DNA of 60,619 bases from an uncultured Pelagibacteraceae bacterium (GTDB taxonomy: Bacteria > Pseudomonadota > Alphaproteobacteria > Pelagibacterales > Pelagibacteraceae), in the NCBI GenBank assembly GCA_902623075.1, contig CACNSD010000008.1, positions 1 to 60,619 of the forward strand. The letters run 5' to 3'. A model generated the notes under the pieces. That model was not told where the DNA came from, did not search any database, and saw only the letters and a list, made by a program, of their open reading frames with translations. Shown here piece by piece: positions 34,805-43,695 of this stretch (within the stretch, counting starts at the first letter, position 1; each line of letters begins with the position of its first letter). A program made the position numbers and the translations under genes.

Positions 34805-35399
34805 GTGATCTTTTGGAGAGAATTCTTTGAAGAGTTCTTCTATGCATTTTAAGTCTTCTAGCTGTTTCTGAAACATTCCTATTACACAGCTCGAAAACTC
34901 TATGAATATGTTCCCACTTAACTCTATCAGCAGACATTGGATTTTCAGGTGGTGCTGCTTTTTTTGAAGGATCTGCCAATAATGCTTTTTCAACATCTTC
35001 TGCATCAGCAGGTTTAGCTAAATAGTCTATAGCACCTTCTTTGATTGCAGCTACTGCCGTTGGAATATTTCCATAACCAGTTAACATGATAATCCTACTA
35101 TCACTGTTTGAAGACTGAATTTCTTTTACAACCTCTAGTCCATTCCCATCTCCAAGTCTTAAGTCCACAACAGCAAAACCGGGTTTTTTGTTTTTTACAG
35201 ATTCAACTCCCTTTTGCACACTCTCAGCTTGAAAAACTTCAAATCCTTTTTTTTCCATCGCTCTTGCCAAACGCTCACGAAAAGGATTGTCATCATCAAC
35301 GATCAATAATGACTTATTCTCAAAATCACTGAGATTCTGCAGTTTTGCTTCTTCCTTCATAGGTCTTATATGGGGTCTCTGAAGAATATTACAATACAT
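34797..35399 (-). CDS. regA: RegA/ActR/PrrA-like response regulator
   Basis: A 200-residue two-domain regulator. The receiver has LLIVDDDNPFRERLARAMEK and the phospho-acceptor D79 in AVVDLRLGDGNG. A short proline-containing linker (AAPPENPM) leads to a Fis-type helix-turn-helix, NVSETARRLKMHRRTLQRIL. This arrangement is diagnostic of the RegA/ActR redox-response family. An internal ATG at 35360 would give 187 residues, closer to the family, and may be the true start. No RegB/PrrB sensor kinase is nearby. In relatives it controls energy and carbon metabolism. Confidence 0.92.
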   Translation of the reverse strand: MYCNILQRPHIRPMKEEAKLQNLSDFENKSLLIVDDDNPFRERLARAMEKKGFEVFQAESVQKGVESVKNKKPGFAVVDLRLGDGNGLEVVKEIQSSNSDSRIIMLTGYGNIPTAVAAIKEGAIDYLAKPADAEDVEKALLADPSKKAAPPENPMSADRVKWEHIHRVFELCNRNVSETARRLKMHRRTLQRILSKRSPR

Positions 35400-35527
35400 G
35401 ATTTTTAAGCATTTCTGGCTTGAATTATTTGCTTTACTTTAGTGTTGTTTACTTTATATGCCAAAAAATATTAAAGTTTTTTTAAAAAAGACTTTTTTTT
35501 ATTAAATTTTTTTTGGAGGCATTTAAA

Positions 35528-36712
35528 ATGCAAAAATTTAAATCAGTTGAAGAACTAGTTAAACAACTGAAACCTGAAAAACCAGTTTACTGTATAAGAA
35601 AGAATTCTATAAAATCTGCGGTGAACTTTTTCTTAAACAAATTTCCAGGTAAAGTTTTATATGCAGTCAAAACCAATCCACACCCTGAAGTAATCAAAAC
35701 AGTAATTGAAGGTGGAGTTAAACAATTTGATGTTGCGTCAATTGAGGAAATTAAAAATATTAGAGCTTTTAGCAACACGGCTAAATGCTCTTATATGCAT
35801 ACAGTTAAAAGTAGAGAAAGTATAAAAGAGGCATATTTTAATTATGGTGTTAAAACTTTTTCATTAGATACAAAAGATGAGCTTATTAAAATAATTGAAA
35901 GTACAAATAATGCTAAAGATTTAGAATTATTTGTAAGAGTTGCTGTTTCAAATGAACATGCAGAAATTGATTTATCAAAAAAATTTGGTGCTTTAACTTC
36001 TGAAGCAATAGGTTTGTTAAGACTAGTAAAACAATATGCTGTCAGGATTGGTTTAAGTTTTCATGTTGGTTCACAATGCATGCACCCTATTTCTTATTCT
36101 AAAGGAATTAGTGAAATTGGAAATATAATAAAAAAGACAAAAATTATTCCAGATTACATTAATGTAGGCGGAGGTTTCCCTACAATCTATCCTGACTTAA
36201 TTCCACAATCTTTAGCTAGTTATTTCAACGAAATAAATAAAAGTTTGGAAAATTTAAAGCTTAAAAAACTGCCTGAAATTATTTGTGAGCCTGGTAGAGC
36301 TTTAGTAGCTGAAAGTGGCTCAACAGTTGTAAGGGTTAATTTGAGAAAAAAACAAAAGCTTTATATTAATGATGGTACTTACGGTACTCTTTTTGATGCC
36401 GGCACACCAAACATTGTATTTCCATCTAGAATGATTAAAGAAAATCCTAATAAAATAATTTCAAAAAAATTAACTGCTTTTGATTTCTTTGGACCAACAT
36501 GTGATAGCATGGATTATATGAAGGGTCCTTTTTTGCTTCCAAATAATATTAAAGAAAATGATTATATTGAACTTGGTCAACTTGGGGCATACGGATTGAC
36601 ATTTAGAACTCAGTTTAACGGTTATTACTCAAATGAAATTTACGAGGTTGAAGATAACCCAATAATGACAATGTATGATAAAGACACTAAAAAAGCTAAC
36701 TTGGTAGCTTAA
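35528..36712 (+). CDS. Ornithine/lysine decarboxylase (fold type III, PLP)
   Basis: A 394-residue decarboxylase counted from the ATG at 35528, which has GGAGG (35515-35519) at proper spacing; an upstream TTG overlaps that ribosome site. The PLP lysine is K48 in YAVKTNP. HVGSQ, YINVGGGFPT and EPGRALVAES bind the cofactor phosphate. The active cysteine is C325 in FGPTCDSMD. The size and motifs fit the alphaproteobacterial ornithine/lysine decarboxylases that make putrescine or cadaverine, not the much larger SpeA arginine decarboxylase. Its stop overlaps the next start by one base. Confidence 0.88.
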   Translation: MQKFKSVEELVKQLKPEKPVYCIRKNSIKSAVNFFLNKFPGKVLYAVKTNPHPEVIKTVIEGGVKQFDVASIEEIKNIRAFSNTAKCSYMHTVKSRESIKEAYFNYGVKTFSLDTKDELIKIIESTNNAKDLELFVRVAVSNEHAEIDLSKKFGALTSEAIGLLRLVKQYAVRIGLSFHVGSQCMHPISYSKGISEIGNIIKKTKIIPDYINVGGGFPTIYPDLIPQSLASYFNEINKSLENLKLKKLPEIICEPGRALVAESGSTVVRVNLRKKQKLYINDGTYGTLFDAGTPNIVFPSRMIKENPNKIISKKLTAFDFFGPTCDSMDYMKGPFLLPNNIKENDYIELGQLGAYGLTFRTQFNGYYSNEIYEVEDNPIMTMYDKDTKKANLVA

Positions 36713-37755
36713 TGTCAGGTCAAAAAAACTCAGGTCATAACAGTAAAAGAAATTTCTTAAAAAATCCTGTTGAACACATAGATATAACGTCTTTCGACTC
36801 TAGAAAAATTATATCCTCAATGGAAAAAATGTCATTTGTCTCTAGAGAAACAGCAAATGCTGCTAATATTTATAACGAGATGCTTAAAGATAAAGATTGC
36901 ACAATTTTTCTTACTTTAGCAGGATCTACTTCAGCTGCTGGATGCATGAATATTTATAAAGATTTAGTTAAATATAATATGGTAGATGCAATTGTTGCAA
37001 CTGGTGCCTCAATAGTAGATATGGATTTTTTTGAAGCTCTTGGTTTTAAACATTATCAAGGTTCACAATTTCAAGATGACACTGAGCTTAGGAATAACTA
37101 CATAGATAGAATTTACGATACCTACATAGATGAAGAAGAGCTTCAAATGTGTGATAAAATCATATGTGAAATCGCAAATGACTTGGAAGCTAGAAGCTAT
37201 ACTTCAAGAGAGTTCATTTATGAAATGGGAAAATATTTAAAAAAAAACTCAAAGAAAAAAGACTCTTTAGTTGAAACCGCTTTTGACAACAATGTTCCTA
37301 TTTTCTGTCCTGCTTTTACTGACTCTAGTGCAGGATTTGGGTTAGTTATACATCAAGAACAAAATCCAAAAAAACATATGACAATAGACTCGGTTAGAGA
37401 GTTTAGGGAACTAACACAAATTAAAATCAAATCTAAAGGTTCTGGATTATTTATGATAGGTGGTGGTGTTCCTAAAAACTTTATTCAAGATACAGTCATA
37501 TGTGCTGAATTATTAGGAAAAGATGTAGACATGCATAAATATGCTGTTCAAATCACGGTTGCTGATAGTAGAGATGGCGCTTGTAGTAGTTCTACATTAA
37601 AAGAAGCAAGTTCATGGGGGAAAGTGGATGTTACAAAAGAACAGATGGTGTTTGCAGAAGCAACAAGTGTTTTGCCATTAATTGCTAGTGACGCCTACCA
37701 TAGAGGTGAGTGGAAAAATAGAACAAGAAAAAACTTTACAAAAATTTTTAAATAA
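36712..37755 (+). CDS. Deoxyhypusine-synthase-like protein
   Basis: A 347-residue protein of the deoxyhypusine synthase family. The NAD-binding segments FLTLAGSTSAAGCM and IVATGASIVDMDFFEALG, the segment GGGVPKNFIQD, and SSWGKVDV with the catalytic-lysine position K304 are all conserved. Bacteria have no eIF5A substrate, and the gene sits between a decarboxylase and a SpeB ureohydrolase. The likely role is therefore polyamine aminobutyl transfer, for example homospermidine formation from putrescine. The exact substrate is not readable. The start ATG overlaps the previous stop (TAATG). Confidence 0.88.
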   Translation: MSGQKNSGHNSKRNFLKNPVEHIDITSFDSRKIISSMEKMSFVSRETANAANIYNEMLKDKDCTIFLTLAGSTSAAGCMNIYKDLVKYNMVDAIVATGASIVDMDFFEALGFKHYQGSQFQDDTELRNNYIDRIYDTYIDEEELQMCDKIICEIANDLEARSYTSREFIYEMGKYLKKNSKKKDSLVETAFDNNVPIFCPAFTDSSAGFGLVIHQEQNPKKHMTIDSVREFRELTQIKIKSKGSGLFMIGGGVPKNFIQDTVICAELLGKDVDMHKYAVQITVADSRDGACSSSTLKEASSWGKVDVTKEQMVFAEATSVLPLIASDAYHRGEWKNRTRKNFTKIFK

Positions 37756-37757
37756 AA

Positions 37758-38633
37758 TTGAAATATCTCTCAAATAAAAACGGGTTTTTAGGAATTGATA
37801 ATAAATTTAGCTTTAAAGAAAAAGCTGTAATTATTCCATTTGGTTTAGAAAAAACTGTAAGTTATGGGGCAGGAACAAGAAATGGACCTAAAGAAATCAT
37901 AAAAGCATCTCATCAAGTAGAGCTATATGATGAAGAACTTAACTGCGAACCTTATCGGAAAATAGGAATTAAAACTTTAAAACCATTTAAAATAGACAAA
38001 AATATTAAAAAAGCTCTGAATAAAATTTCAAAAGTTAATAAAGAGATTTTAGATAAAAAACTTTTCCCAATGACTTTAGGTGGAGAACATTCAATAACTC
38101 CTGGATGTATTGTTCCTTTTACTAAAAAATATAAAAATATTTGCCTTTTGCATTTTGATGCCCATGCAGATTTACGTCAAAGTTATAATGGAGAAAAATT
38201 TTCACATGCTTCAGCAATTAGAAGGTGTTTGGATTATAAAAATATTTCTTTAATTTCATTTGGGATAAGAAATATCTCAGAAAGTGAAATCCCATTTTTA
38301 AAAAAGAATTCTTCAAGAATAAATATTTTTTGGGCAAAAGATAAAAAGAAATGGAACTTATCTAAATTTAAAAAATTAATTAAAAACAAGACTGTATATC
38401 TTACATTTGATGTAGATGGATTAGATTCAAGTATTATGCCTGCAACTGGTACACCTGAACCGGGAGGACTTTTGTGGGATGAAACATTAGATATAATTAG
38501 AATTGCAGCAAAGAACTCTAAAATTGTTGGTGCAGATATTAATGAATTGTCTCCAATTAAAGGATTTAATTCTTATAATTTTCTTGTTGCAAAATTGGCA
38601 TATAAAATTTTATCTTATAAATTTTTATATTAA
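37758..38633 (+). CDS. speB: SpeB-like ureohydrolase (agmatinase family)
   Basis: A 291-residue arginase/agmatinase-fold enzyme. All metal motifs are present: GGEHS (H111), FDAHADLR (D134, H136, D138) and TFDVDGLD near residues 217-224. The segment SFGIRNISESE and the late ADINELSP are agmatinase-like. It hydrolyses a guanidino compound, releasing urea. The start is TTG at 37758, two bases after the previous stop; no ATG is available. Agmatine, guanidinobutyrate or a guanidino-polyamine are all possible substrates. Confidence 0.88.
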   Translation: MKYLSNKNGFLGIDNKFSFKEKAVIIPFGLEKTVSYGAGTRNGPKEIIKASHQVELYDEELNCEPYRKIGIKTLKPFKIDKNIKKALNKISKVNKEILDKKLFPMTLGGEHSITPGCIVPFTKKYKNICLLHFDAHADLRQSYNGEKFSHASAIRRCLDYKNISLISFGIRNISESEIPFLKKNSSRINIFWAKDKKKWNLSKFKKLIKNKTVYLTFDVDGLDSSIMPATGTPEPGGLLWDETLDIIRIAAKNSKIVGADINELSPIKGFNSYNFLVAKLAYKILSYKFLY

Positions 38634-39184
38634 ACTTTAATTGGTTTAATAATTTTCAATAACATTCTGAATGGTATCAACATTATTAAAGCAACTAAAA
38701 TTTTTACTGCTAAATCTCCAAGAGATAAAGTAACCCAAGGTACCCCTGTTGCATAAAATGATATTGAGAAAAATAAAAATGTGTCGACTGTCGATCCAAT
38801 CAAAGATGAAGTAAGTGGGGCCACAAACCACTGTTTTTTTCTTAATCGATCAAAAATTTGAATATCTAACAATTGGGCAGTAATAAAAGCTACCCCTGAT
38901 CCTATTGCAATTCTAACAGAGATTAAATCTGCAAAATCAGTTGAGAATAACAATGTAAATATAATTCCTATTAAAAAGCCCAAATATACAATTTGCCTTG
39001 CTAGTAATTTTCCATAGGACCTATTTGCTAAATCTGTTATTAAAAAAGCTATTGGGTAACTAAAAGCTCCATAAGTTAAAATCTCATTTAATCCAAAATA
39101 GTTGATTGGGAACTGAACTAAATAATTAGAAGATAGTACAACAACCCCCATCATTATTGACAGAGTGATAAATAATTTGTTCAT
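38630..39184 (-). CDS. yhhQ: Queuosine-precursor transporter (YhhQ/VUT family)
   Basis: A 184-residue membrane protein with about six segments. The motif GAFSYPIAFLITDLANRSYGK near residue 40 and the later SLIGSTVDTFLFFSI are the two conserved VUT/DUF165 blocks. Relatives import a queuosine precursor such as preQ0 or preQ1 for tRNA modification. The ATG overlaps the rpmB stop by one base, so it is co-transcribed with L28. Its stop shares the TTAA with the convergent speB. Confidence 0.9.
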   Translation of the reverse strand: MNKLFITLSIMMGVVVLSSNYLVQFPINYFGLNEILTYGAFSYPIAFLITDLANRSYGKLLARQIVYLGFLIGIIFTLLFSTDFADLISVRIAIGSGVAFITAQLLDIQIFDRLRKKQWFVAPLTSSLIGSTVDTFLFFSISFYATGVPWVTLSLGDLAVKILVALIMLIPFRMLLKIIKPIKV

Positions 39185-39495
39185 TAAGCTGATTTAGCTA
39201 CAGGTTTCTTTTTAAAAGGAGATTTAATTAAAACGACTTTTTTTAACTTTTTTAACCTAGGAGATAAATTTTTATTTTTTACGGTTTTTAAAAATTCATC
39301 AAAACTACCTTTTTTGTCAACTGACCTTACCCCTGAATTGCTTACAGTAAGTTTTAAACTTCTTCCAGTAAGCTCACTTGTAAATTTTACTTTTTTAAGA
39401 TTTGGTAAAAATCTTCTTTTAGTCTTGTTGTTAGCATGACTAACGTTATGACCTTTCATAGGGATTTTACCGGTAAGTTCGCATTTTTTTGACAT
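39184..39495 (-). CDS. rpmB: 50S ribosomal protein L28
   Basis: A 103-residue protein counted from the ATG at 39495, where the L28 sequence begins: [20 protein letters not shown], then [13 protein letters not shown] and [17 protein letters not shown]. The open frame runs further upstream to 39597 but that part is not L28 and overlaps pyrD and a clear promoter. It has a long basic C-terminal tail ending KKKPVAKSA. The promoter at 39508-39536 leaves a leader of only about six bases. Confidence 0.95.
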   Translation of the reverse strand: MSKKCELTGKIPMKGHNVSHANNKTKRRFLPNLKKVKFTSELTGRSLKLTVSNSGVRSVDKKGSFDEFLKTVKNKNLSPRLKKLKKVVLIKSPFKKKPVAKSA

Positions 39496-39507
39496 AATAA
39501 CAGTGCC

Positions 39508-39536
39508 TATATAAGGGGAGATATTGAAGGCGTCAA
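39508..39536 (-). promoter_or_regulatory. Promoter of rpmB
   Basis: On the minus strand TTGACG (39536-39531), a 17-bp spacer and TATATA (39513-39508) form a strong sigma-70-type promoter. The start of transcription should fall near 39501, about six bases before the rpmB ATG, with no ribosome-binding site in between. Confidence 0.7.
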
Positions 39537-39547
39537 GTTTAATACAT

Positions 39548-40600
39548 TTAAGAAATAGTTTTATTTCCAACAATTTCTGTGAAATTTTTGACACCATCTC
39601 TTATTAGTAATTCTTTTAGGTCCTTTTTAATCATCCCAGCAATATTGGGTCCTTGAAATACCATGCCGGTATACAACTGAACATAATCTGCTCCTAATAA
39701 AAACTTGTCATAAGCTGCTTTACCAGAGTCAACGCCACCTACTCCAATTATTTTAATTTTACCTTTTATTAAATTGTAGAATTTGCTTATTAAAAAATTT
39801 GATTTTTTCTCAATAGGTTTTCCAGATAAACCCCCTTTTTGATGTCTCTGTATATTTTGAAGTGTTTCCCGAGAAGCTTCGGAAGTATTTGAAATTATTA
39901 TTGCGCTTATTTCATTTTCTAAAAGTATTTCTGAAATTAGGTCAATTTGATTTTCATTTATATCTGGTGAAATCTTTACGGCTACAGGAATTTCAGTTTT
40001 TAATTGTTTTTTTTTCTCTGAGATAGATTTTAACAACTCTTTTAATTTATTCTCATCATGAAAGTTTCTTAGATTTTCAGTATTTGGTGAAGAAATATTG
40101 ATTGTAATATAATCTGCAACTTCAGAAAATTTTTCTAATCCAATTAAATAATCATTCAATCTATCATTAGAATCTTTGTTTGGACCCACATTTACACCTA
40201 GCACACCTAGTTTTTTATTAGATTTTATTCTATTTAATATTGTATCTGATCCGTGGTTATTAAAACCTAACCTATTAATTAATGCTTGATCTTCTACCAA
40301 TCTAAATACTCTTGGTTTTTCATTTCCATATTGTTTTAATGGAGTAACTGTACCTACTTCAACAAATCCAAAGCCCAGCTTAAATAAAGGGTTATATACC
40401 TCTGCATTCTTATCAAAACCTGCAGCAATACCAATAGGATTATCAAGATTTTGATTAAATAATTTTGTTTTTAAAATAGGATCATTTTTGTTTTCATCAA
40501 ATATATTTGAAACTAAATTGAGTTTGAGTGATTGAATTGCTAAAAAATGTGCTCTTTCAGGATCTATTTTAAATATTAAAGATCTTAAATTTGAATACAT
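39548..40600 (-). CDS. pyrD: Dihydroorotate dehydrogenase (quinone), class 2
   Basis: A 350-residue class 2 enzyme. It starts with [22 protein letters not shown], the N-terminal quinone-site helix that sets class 2 apart. FMN motifs are [42 protein letters not shown] and [14 protein letters not shown]. It oxidises dihydroorotate to orotate at the membrane in pyrimidine synthesis. The start ATG overlaps the lysK stop by one base, so the two are co-transcribed. It ends 52 bases before the true rpmB start. Confidence 0.96.
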   Translation of the reverse strand: MYSNLRSLIFKIDPERAHFLAIQSLKLNLVSNIFDENKNDPILKTKLFNQNLDNPIGIAAGFDKNAEVYNPLFKLGFGFVEVGTVTPLKQYGNEKPRVFRLVEDQALINRLGFNNHGSDTILNRIKSNKKLGVLGVNVGPNKDSNDRLNDYLIGLEKFSEVADYITINISSPNTENLRNFHDENKLKELLKSISEKKKQLKTEIPVAVKISPDINENQIDLISEILLENEISAIIISNTSEASRETLQNIQRHQKGGLSGKPIEKKSNFLISKFYNLIKGKIKIIGVGGVDSGKAAYDKFLLGADYVQLYTGMVFQGPNIAGMIKKDLKELLIRDGVKNFTEIVGNKTIS

Positions 40601-42162
40601 TATTTCAGTTTACTAATTATCAATTCTTTTGTTTCGTTAACACCGAAAAAACTTATAAAAAAACCCATTCTAGGTCCATTTTCATCTCCAAACACCACCT
40701 CATAGATTAACTTAAACCAATCTCTTAAGTTTTCTGAATACCCATTCTCTTTACCAGTTGAATAAATTAATGTTTGTATATCCTCAGGAGACATCTGATC
40801 ATTACATTTTTCTAAAGTCTTAACTAAAGCTTGTAGAGCTAATTTTTCATTTTCAGACGGTTTTTTATATTTTTTTTGAGCCTTAATAACATCATTAAAA
40901 TACTTAATTGCATAACCAACTAGTCCATCAAAAATTGGAAAATTTTTTTCATGAATATTAGATTTGTATTTTTTAACAAACTTCCACAATAAATCTTTGT
41001 TATCAGCGTTACTTGTTTCAACTAAATTCAACAACATAGAAAAGGTCATAATCATCTCTTCTTTTGGAATATGTCCATTATGAACATGCCAAACAGGATT
41101 CATCACTAATTGTTGTTCAGTTTGTTTTTTTGATTTTTCAATATTATCAAGATACTCATCTACAGCTTTAGGCACTATTTCTTTATAAAGTTTTTTTGCT
41201 CTTTTTGGATTTTGATACATGTATAAAGATAAACTTTCAGGTGAGGCATATTTTAACCACTGGTCAATAGTAATACCGTTTCCTTTTGATTTTGAAATTT
41301 TTTCACCCTTTTCATCAAGAAATAATTCATAAGCAAATCCAGATGGATGTTTTTTACCAATCAAATTTATTATTTTAGTTGATAAAATTGCACTCTCAAT
41401 AAGGTCTTTTCCATACATTTCAAAATCTATATCTAGAGCATACCATCTCATTGCCCAATCAACTTTCCATTGTAATTTACAATTTCCATCCAAAATACTA
41501 GATTCTAATTTTTTACCTTTATTATCAAAAATTATTTTAGAATTTTTTTTATCAATTTCTATAACTGGAATTTCGAGAACATGACCTGTATCTGGACAAA
41601 TAGGTAAAAAAGGGCAGTAAGTTTGTTGACGTTCTTTACCTAAAGTTGGAAGTATAATATTCATTATACCATCATAATTGTCTAAAATAATTTTTAAAGT
41701 TGGGTTGAAAAAACCACCTTTGTATAAAGATGTCGAACTTTTAAAACTATATTTAAAATTAAAACTATTTAAAAAATCTTTTAACATTTCATTATTATGT
41801 TCTCCAAAACTTGCAAATTTTTCAAATGGATCTGGAACTTGTGTTAGTGGTTTATGTAAATTTTCGTTTAGTAATTCTTGATTAGGAACATTATCAGGAA
41901 CTTTTCTCAAACCATCCATATCATCAGAAAAGGTAATTATTTCTGTTGGTAGATCTGTAAGTTGCTTTAAGGCATTAACCATCATTGAAGTCCTTGCAAC
42001 TTCGCCAAATGTTCCAATATGCGGAAGGCCACTTGGACCATATCCTGTTTGAAGGGAAATTTTACCTTTTTTATCAATAAAAGATTTTCTCTCACGAAGC
42101 ATTTTTTTTGCCTCAACGAAAGGCCAGGCACTTGTTTTGTCTAAAATTTCTTTTTTAATCAC
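40600..42162 (-). CDS. lysK: Lysyl-tRNA synthetase, class I
   Basis: A 520-residue class I LysRS, the archaeal-type enzyme also found in many alphaproteobacteria. The HIGH-like motif is GPSGLPHIGTFGE (PHIGT at 47-51), followed by TEIITFSDDMDGLRK. The KMSKS-like motif is KISKSKG near 286-292. The start is GTG at 42162, which places SAWPF at the family's usual distance from the N-terminus. No class II LysRS is in the window, but the rest of the genome is unseen. Confidence 0.95.
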   Translation of the reverse strand: MIKKEILDKTSAWPFVEAKKMLRERKSFIDKKGKISLQTGYGPSGLPHIGTFGEVARTSMMVNALKQLTDLPTEIITFSDDMDGLRKVPDNVPNQELLNENLHKPLTQVPDPFEKFASFGEHNNEMLKDFLNSFNFKYSFKSSTSLYKGGFFNPTLKIILDNYDGIMNIILPTLGKERQQTYCPFLPICPDTGHVLEIPVIEIDKKNSKIIFDNKGKKLESSILDGNCKLQWKVDWAMRWYALDIDFEMYGKDLIESAILSTKIINLIGKKHPSGFAYELFLDEKGEKISKSKGNGITIDQWLKYASPESLSLYMYQNPKRAKKLYKEIVPKAVDEYLDNIEKSKKQTEQQLVMNPVWHVHNGHIPKEEMIMTFSMLLNLVETSNADNKDLLWKFVKKYKSNIHEKNFPIFDGLVGYAIKYFNDVIKAQKKYKKPSENEKLALQALVKTLEKCNDQMSPEDIQTLIYSTGKENGYSENLRDWFKLIYEVVFGDENGPRMGFFISFFGVNETKELIISKLK

Positions 42163-42253
42163 GAATATATCTTTTACAAAAATCCTAAATTGGCGATTTT
42201 ATTAATTCTTATAGAGTTGAAATTTATTTACCATAAAATAATGTTCTTTCAAA

Positions 42254-43693
42254 ATGTCTAATTATAAAACTGTTTTTTTTACACTAGGAATTTTGCAAAT
42301 AATTTTAGGGATCTCAATGTTCATCCCTATAATTGCACAATTTATTTATTCAGAAATAGATTCATCATTTTTTGGTGCATCTATTGTTACTATAATTTTT
42401 GGATCATTATTTTTTCTTTCAAATCTAGACCACGACAAAAAATTAAATTTGCAACAAGCATTTTTGTTAACTGCCTTGTCATGGTTAAGTATTGCTATTT
42501 TTGGATCTTTACCATTTATATTTTCGACTATTGATCTTTCTATTACTGATGCTTTTTTTGAGAGTATGTCTGGTATTACAACAACTGGATCTACAATTAT
42601 CTCTGACTTAGAGAGTACACCAAAAGGCATTCTGTTATGGAGAGCTTTACTTCAATGGTTAGGAGGAATTGGTATAATCGTGATGGCAATTACTCTGATG
42701 CCTATTATGAACGTTGGTGGTATGCAATTATTTAAAATTTCTAGCAACGACTCATCTGAAAAGATTCTTCCTAAATCAAAAGAAATAGCTTTAAGACTTA
42801 TTTATATTTATTCAGGCCTAACTGCTCTTTGTGCATTATCATACTGGGTATTTGGAATGGGAAAATTTGATAGTTTAACTCATTCTATGACTACAATTGC
42901 GACTGGTGGATTTTCTAATTATAATCAATCTATCGGATATTTTGACAGTGTTCTTATAGAAATATCATCGATGATTTTTATAATTTTAGGAAGTATTCCA
43001 TTTATTGCATATATTAAATTTATTAGTGGTAATAAAAAAATATTTTTAAACGATATTCAAATCAGAACATTTATTAAAATAATAATTATAAGCATTATTA
43101 TTTTATCAATTTATTTATTATTATATAATAACGGAAACTTTAGTTTAAGATCTATTTTTTTTAATACAATTTCAATATTGACTGGAACAGGTTATGTAAA
43201 TGCTGAATTCGATGGTTGGGGAAGTTTTCCTATAACAATATTTCTTGCATTAATGTTTATTGGGGGCTGTGCTGGATCAACTACTTGTGGAGTCAAAATT
43301 TTTAGAATTCAAATTCTATACTTATTTATATTAAATCAATTAAAAAAAATTATATATCCCAATGGAATATTTATAATTAAATACGATCAAGGATCTGTTG
43401 ATGATAAATTTATTGCATCAATAATTTCATTTATTTATTTTTACTTTGTTATTTTTTTTATTTTAGCAGCATTATTATCATTAACAGGTCTCGATTTTAT
43501 AACTGCTACCTCTGGAGCGGCAACAGCAATATCAAATGTTGGTCCAGGTTTAGGGCCTATTATTGGGCCTAATGGAGATTTTTCATCTTTGCCTGATATT
43601 TCTAAATGGATCTTAACTGTAGGTATGATTTTAGGTAGACTTGAGTTGTTTGCAATATTAGTATTGTTCTTACCATCTTTTTGGAGAAATTAA
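42254..43693 (+). CDS. trkH: TrkH-type potassium uptake protein
   Basis: A 479-residue inner-membrane protein of the TrkH/KtrB superfamily. Its four pore loops can be seen: SGITTTGSTII, IATGGFSNY, ILTGTGYVNA and SNVGPGLG. Each has the selectivity glycine. It takes up potassium, normally gated by a TrkA subunit, which is not encoded in the window. It is divergent from lysK. The ampG start is two bases after its stop. Confidence 0.94.
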   Translation: MSNYKTVFFTLGILQIILGISMFIPIIAQFIYSEIDSSFFGASIVTIIFGSLFFLSNLDHDKKLNLQQAFLLTALSWLSIAIFGSLPFIFSTIDLSITDAFFESMSGITTTGSTIISDLESTPKGILLWRALLQWLGGIGIIVMAITLMPIMNVGGMQLFKISSNDSSEKILPKSKEIALRLIYIYSGLTALCALSYWVFGMGKFDSLTHSMTTIATGGFSNYNQSIGYFDSVLIEISSMIFIILGSIPFIAYIKFISGNKKIFLNDIQIRTFIKIIIISIIILSIYLLLYNNGNFSLRSIFFNTISILTGTGYVNAEFDGWGSFPITIFLALMFIGGCAGSTTCGVKIFRIQILYLFILNQLKKIIYPNGIFIIKYDQGSVDDKFIASIISFIYFYFVIFFILAALLSLTGLDFITATSGAATAISNVGPGLGPIIGPNGDFSSLPDISKWILTVGMILGRLELFAILVLFLPSFWRN

Positions 43694-43695
43694 TT

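Noticed and set aside
35473..35495. Hairpin AAAGT...ACTTT with T run in the leader of the decarboxylase gene
   Set aside because: It is almost all A/T with no real loop; such structures are expected by chance here, so no attenuator is claimed.
39496..39597. A 34-residue N-terminal extension of ribosomal protein L28
   Set aside because: L28 homology starts at the ATG at 39495, and the extension covers a TTGACG-17-TATATA promoter and the end of pyrD.
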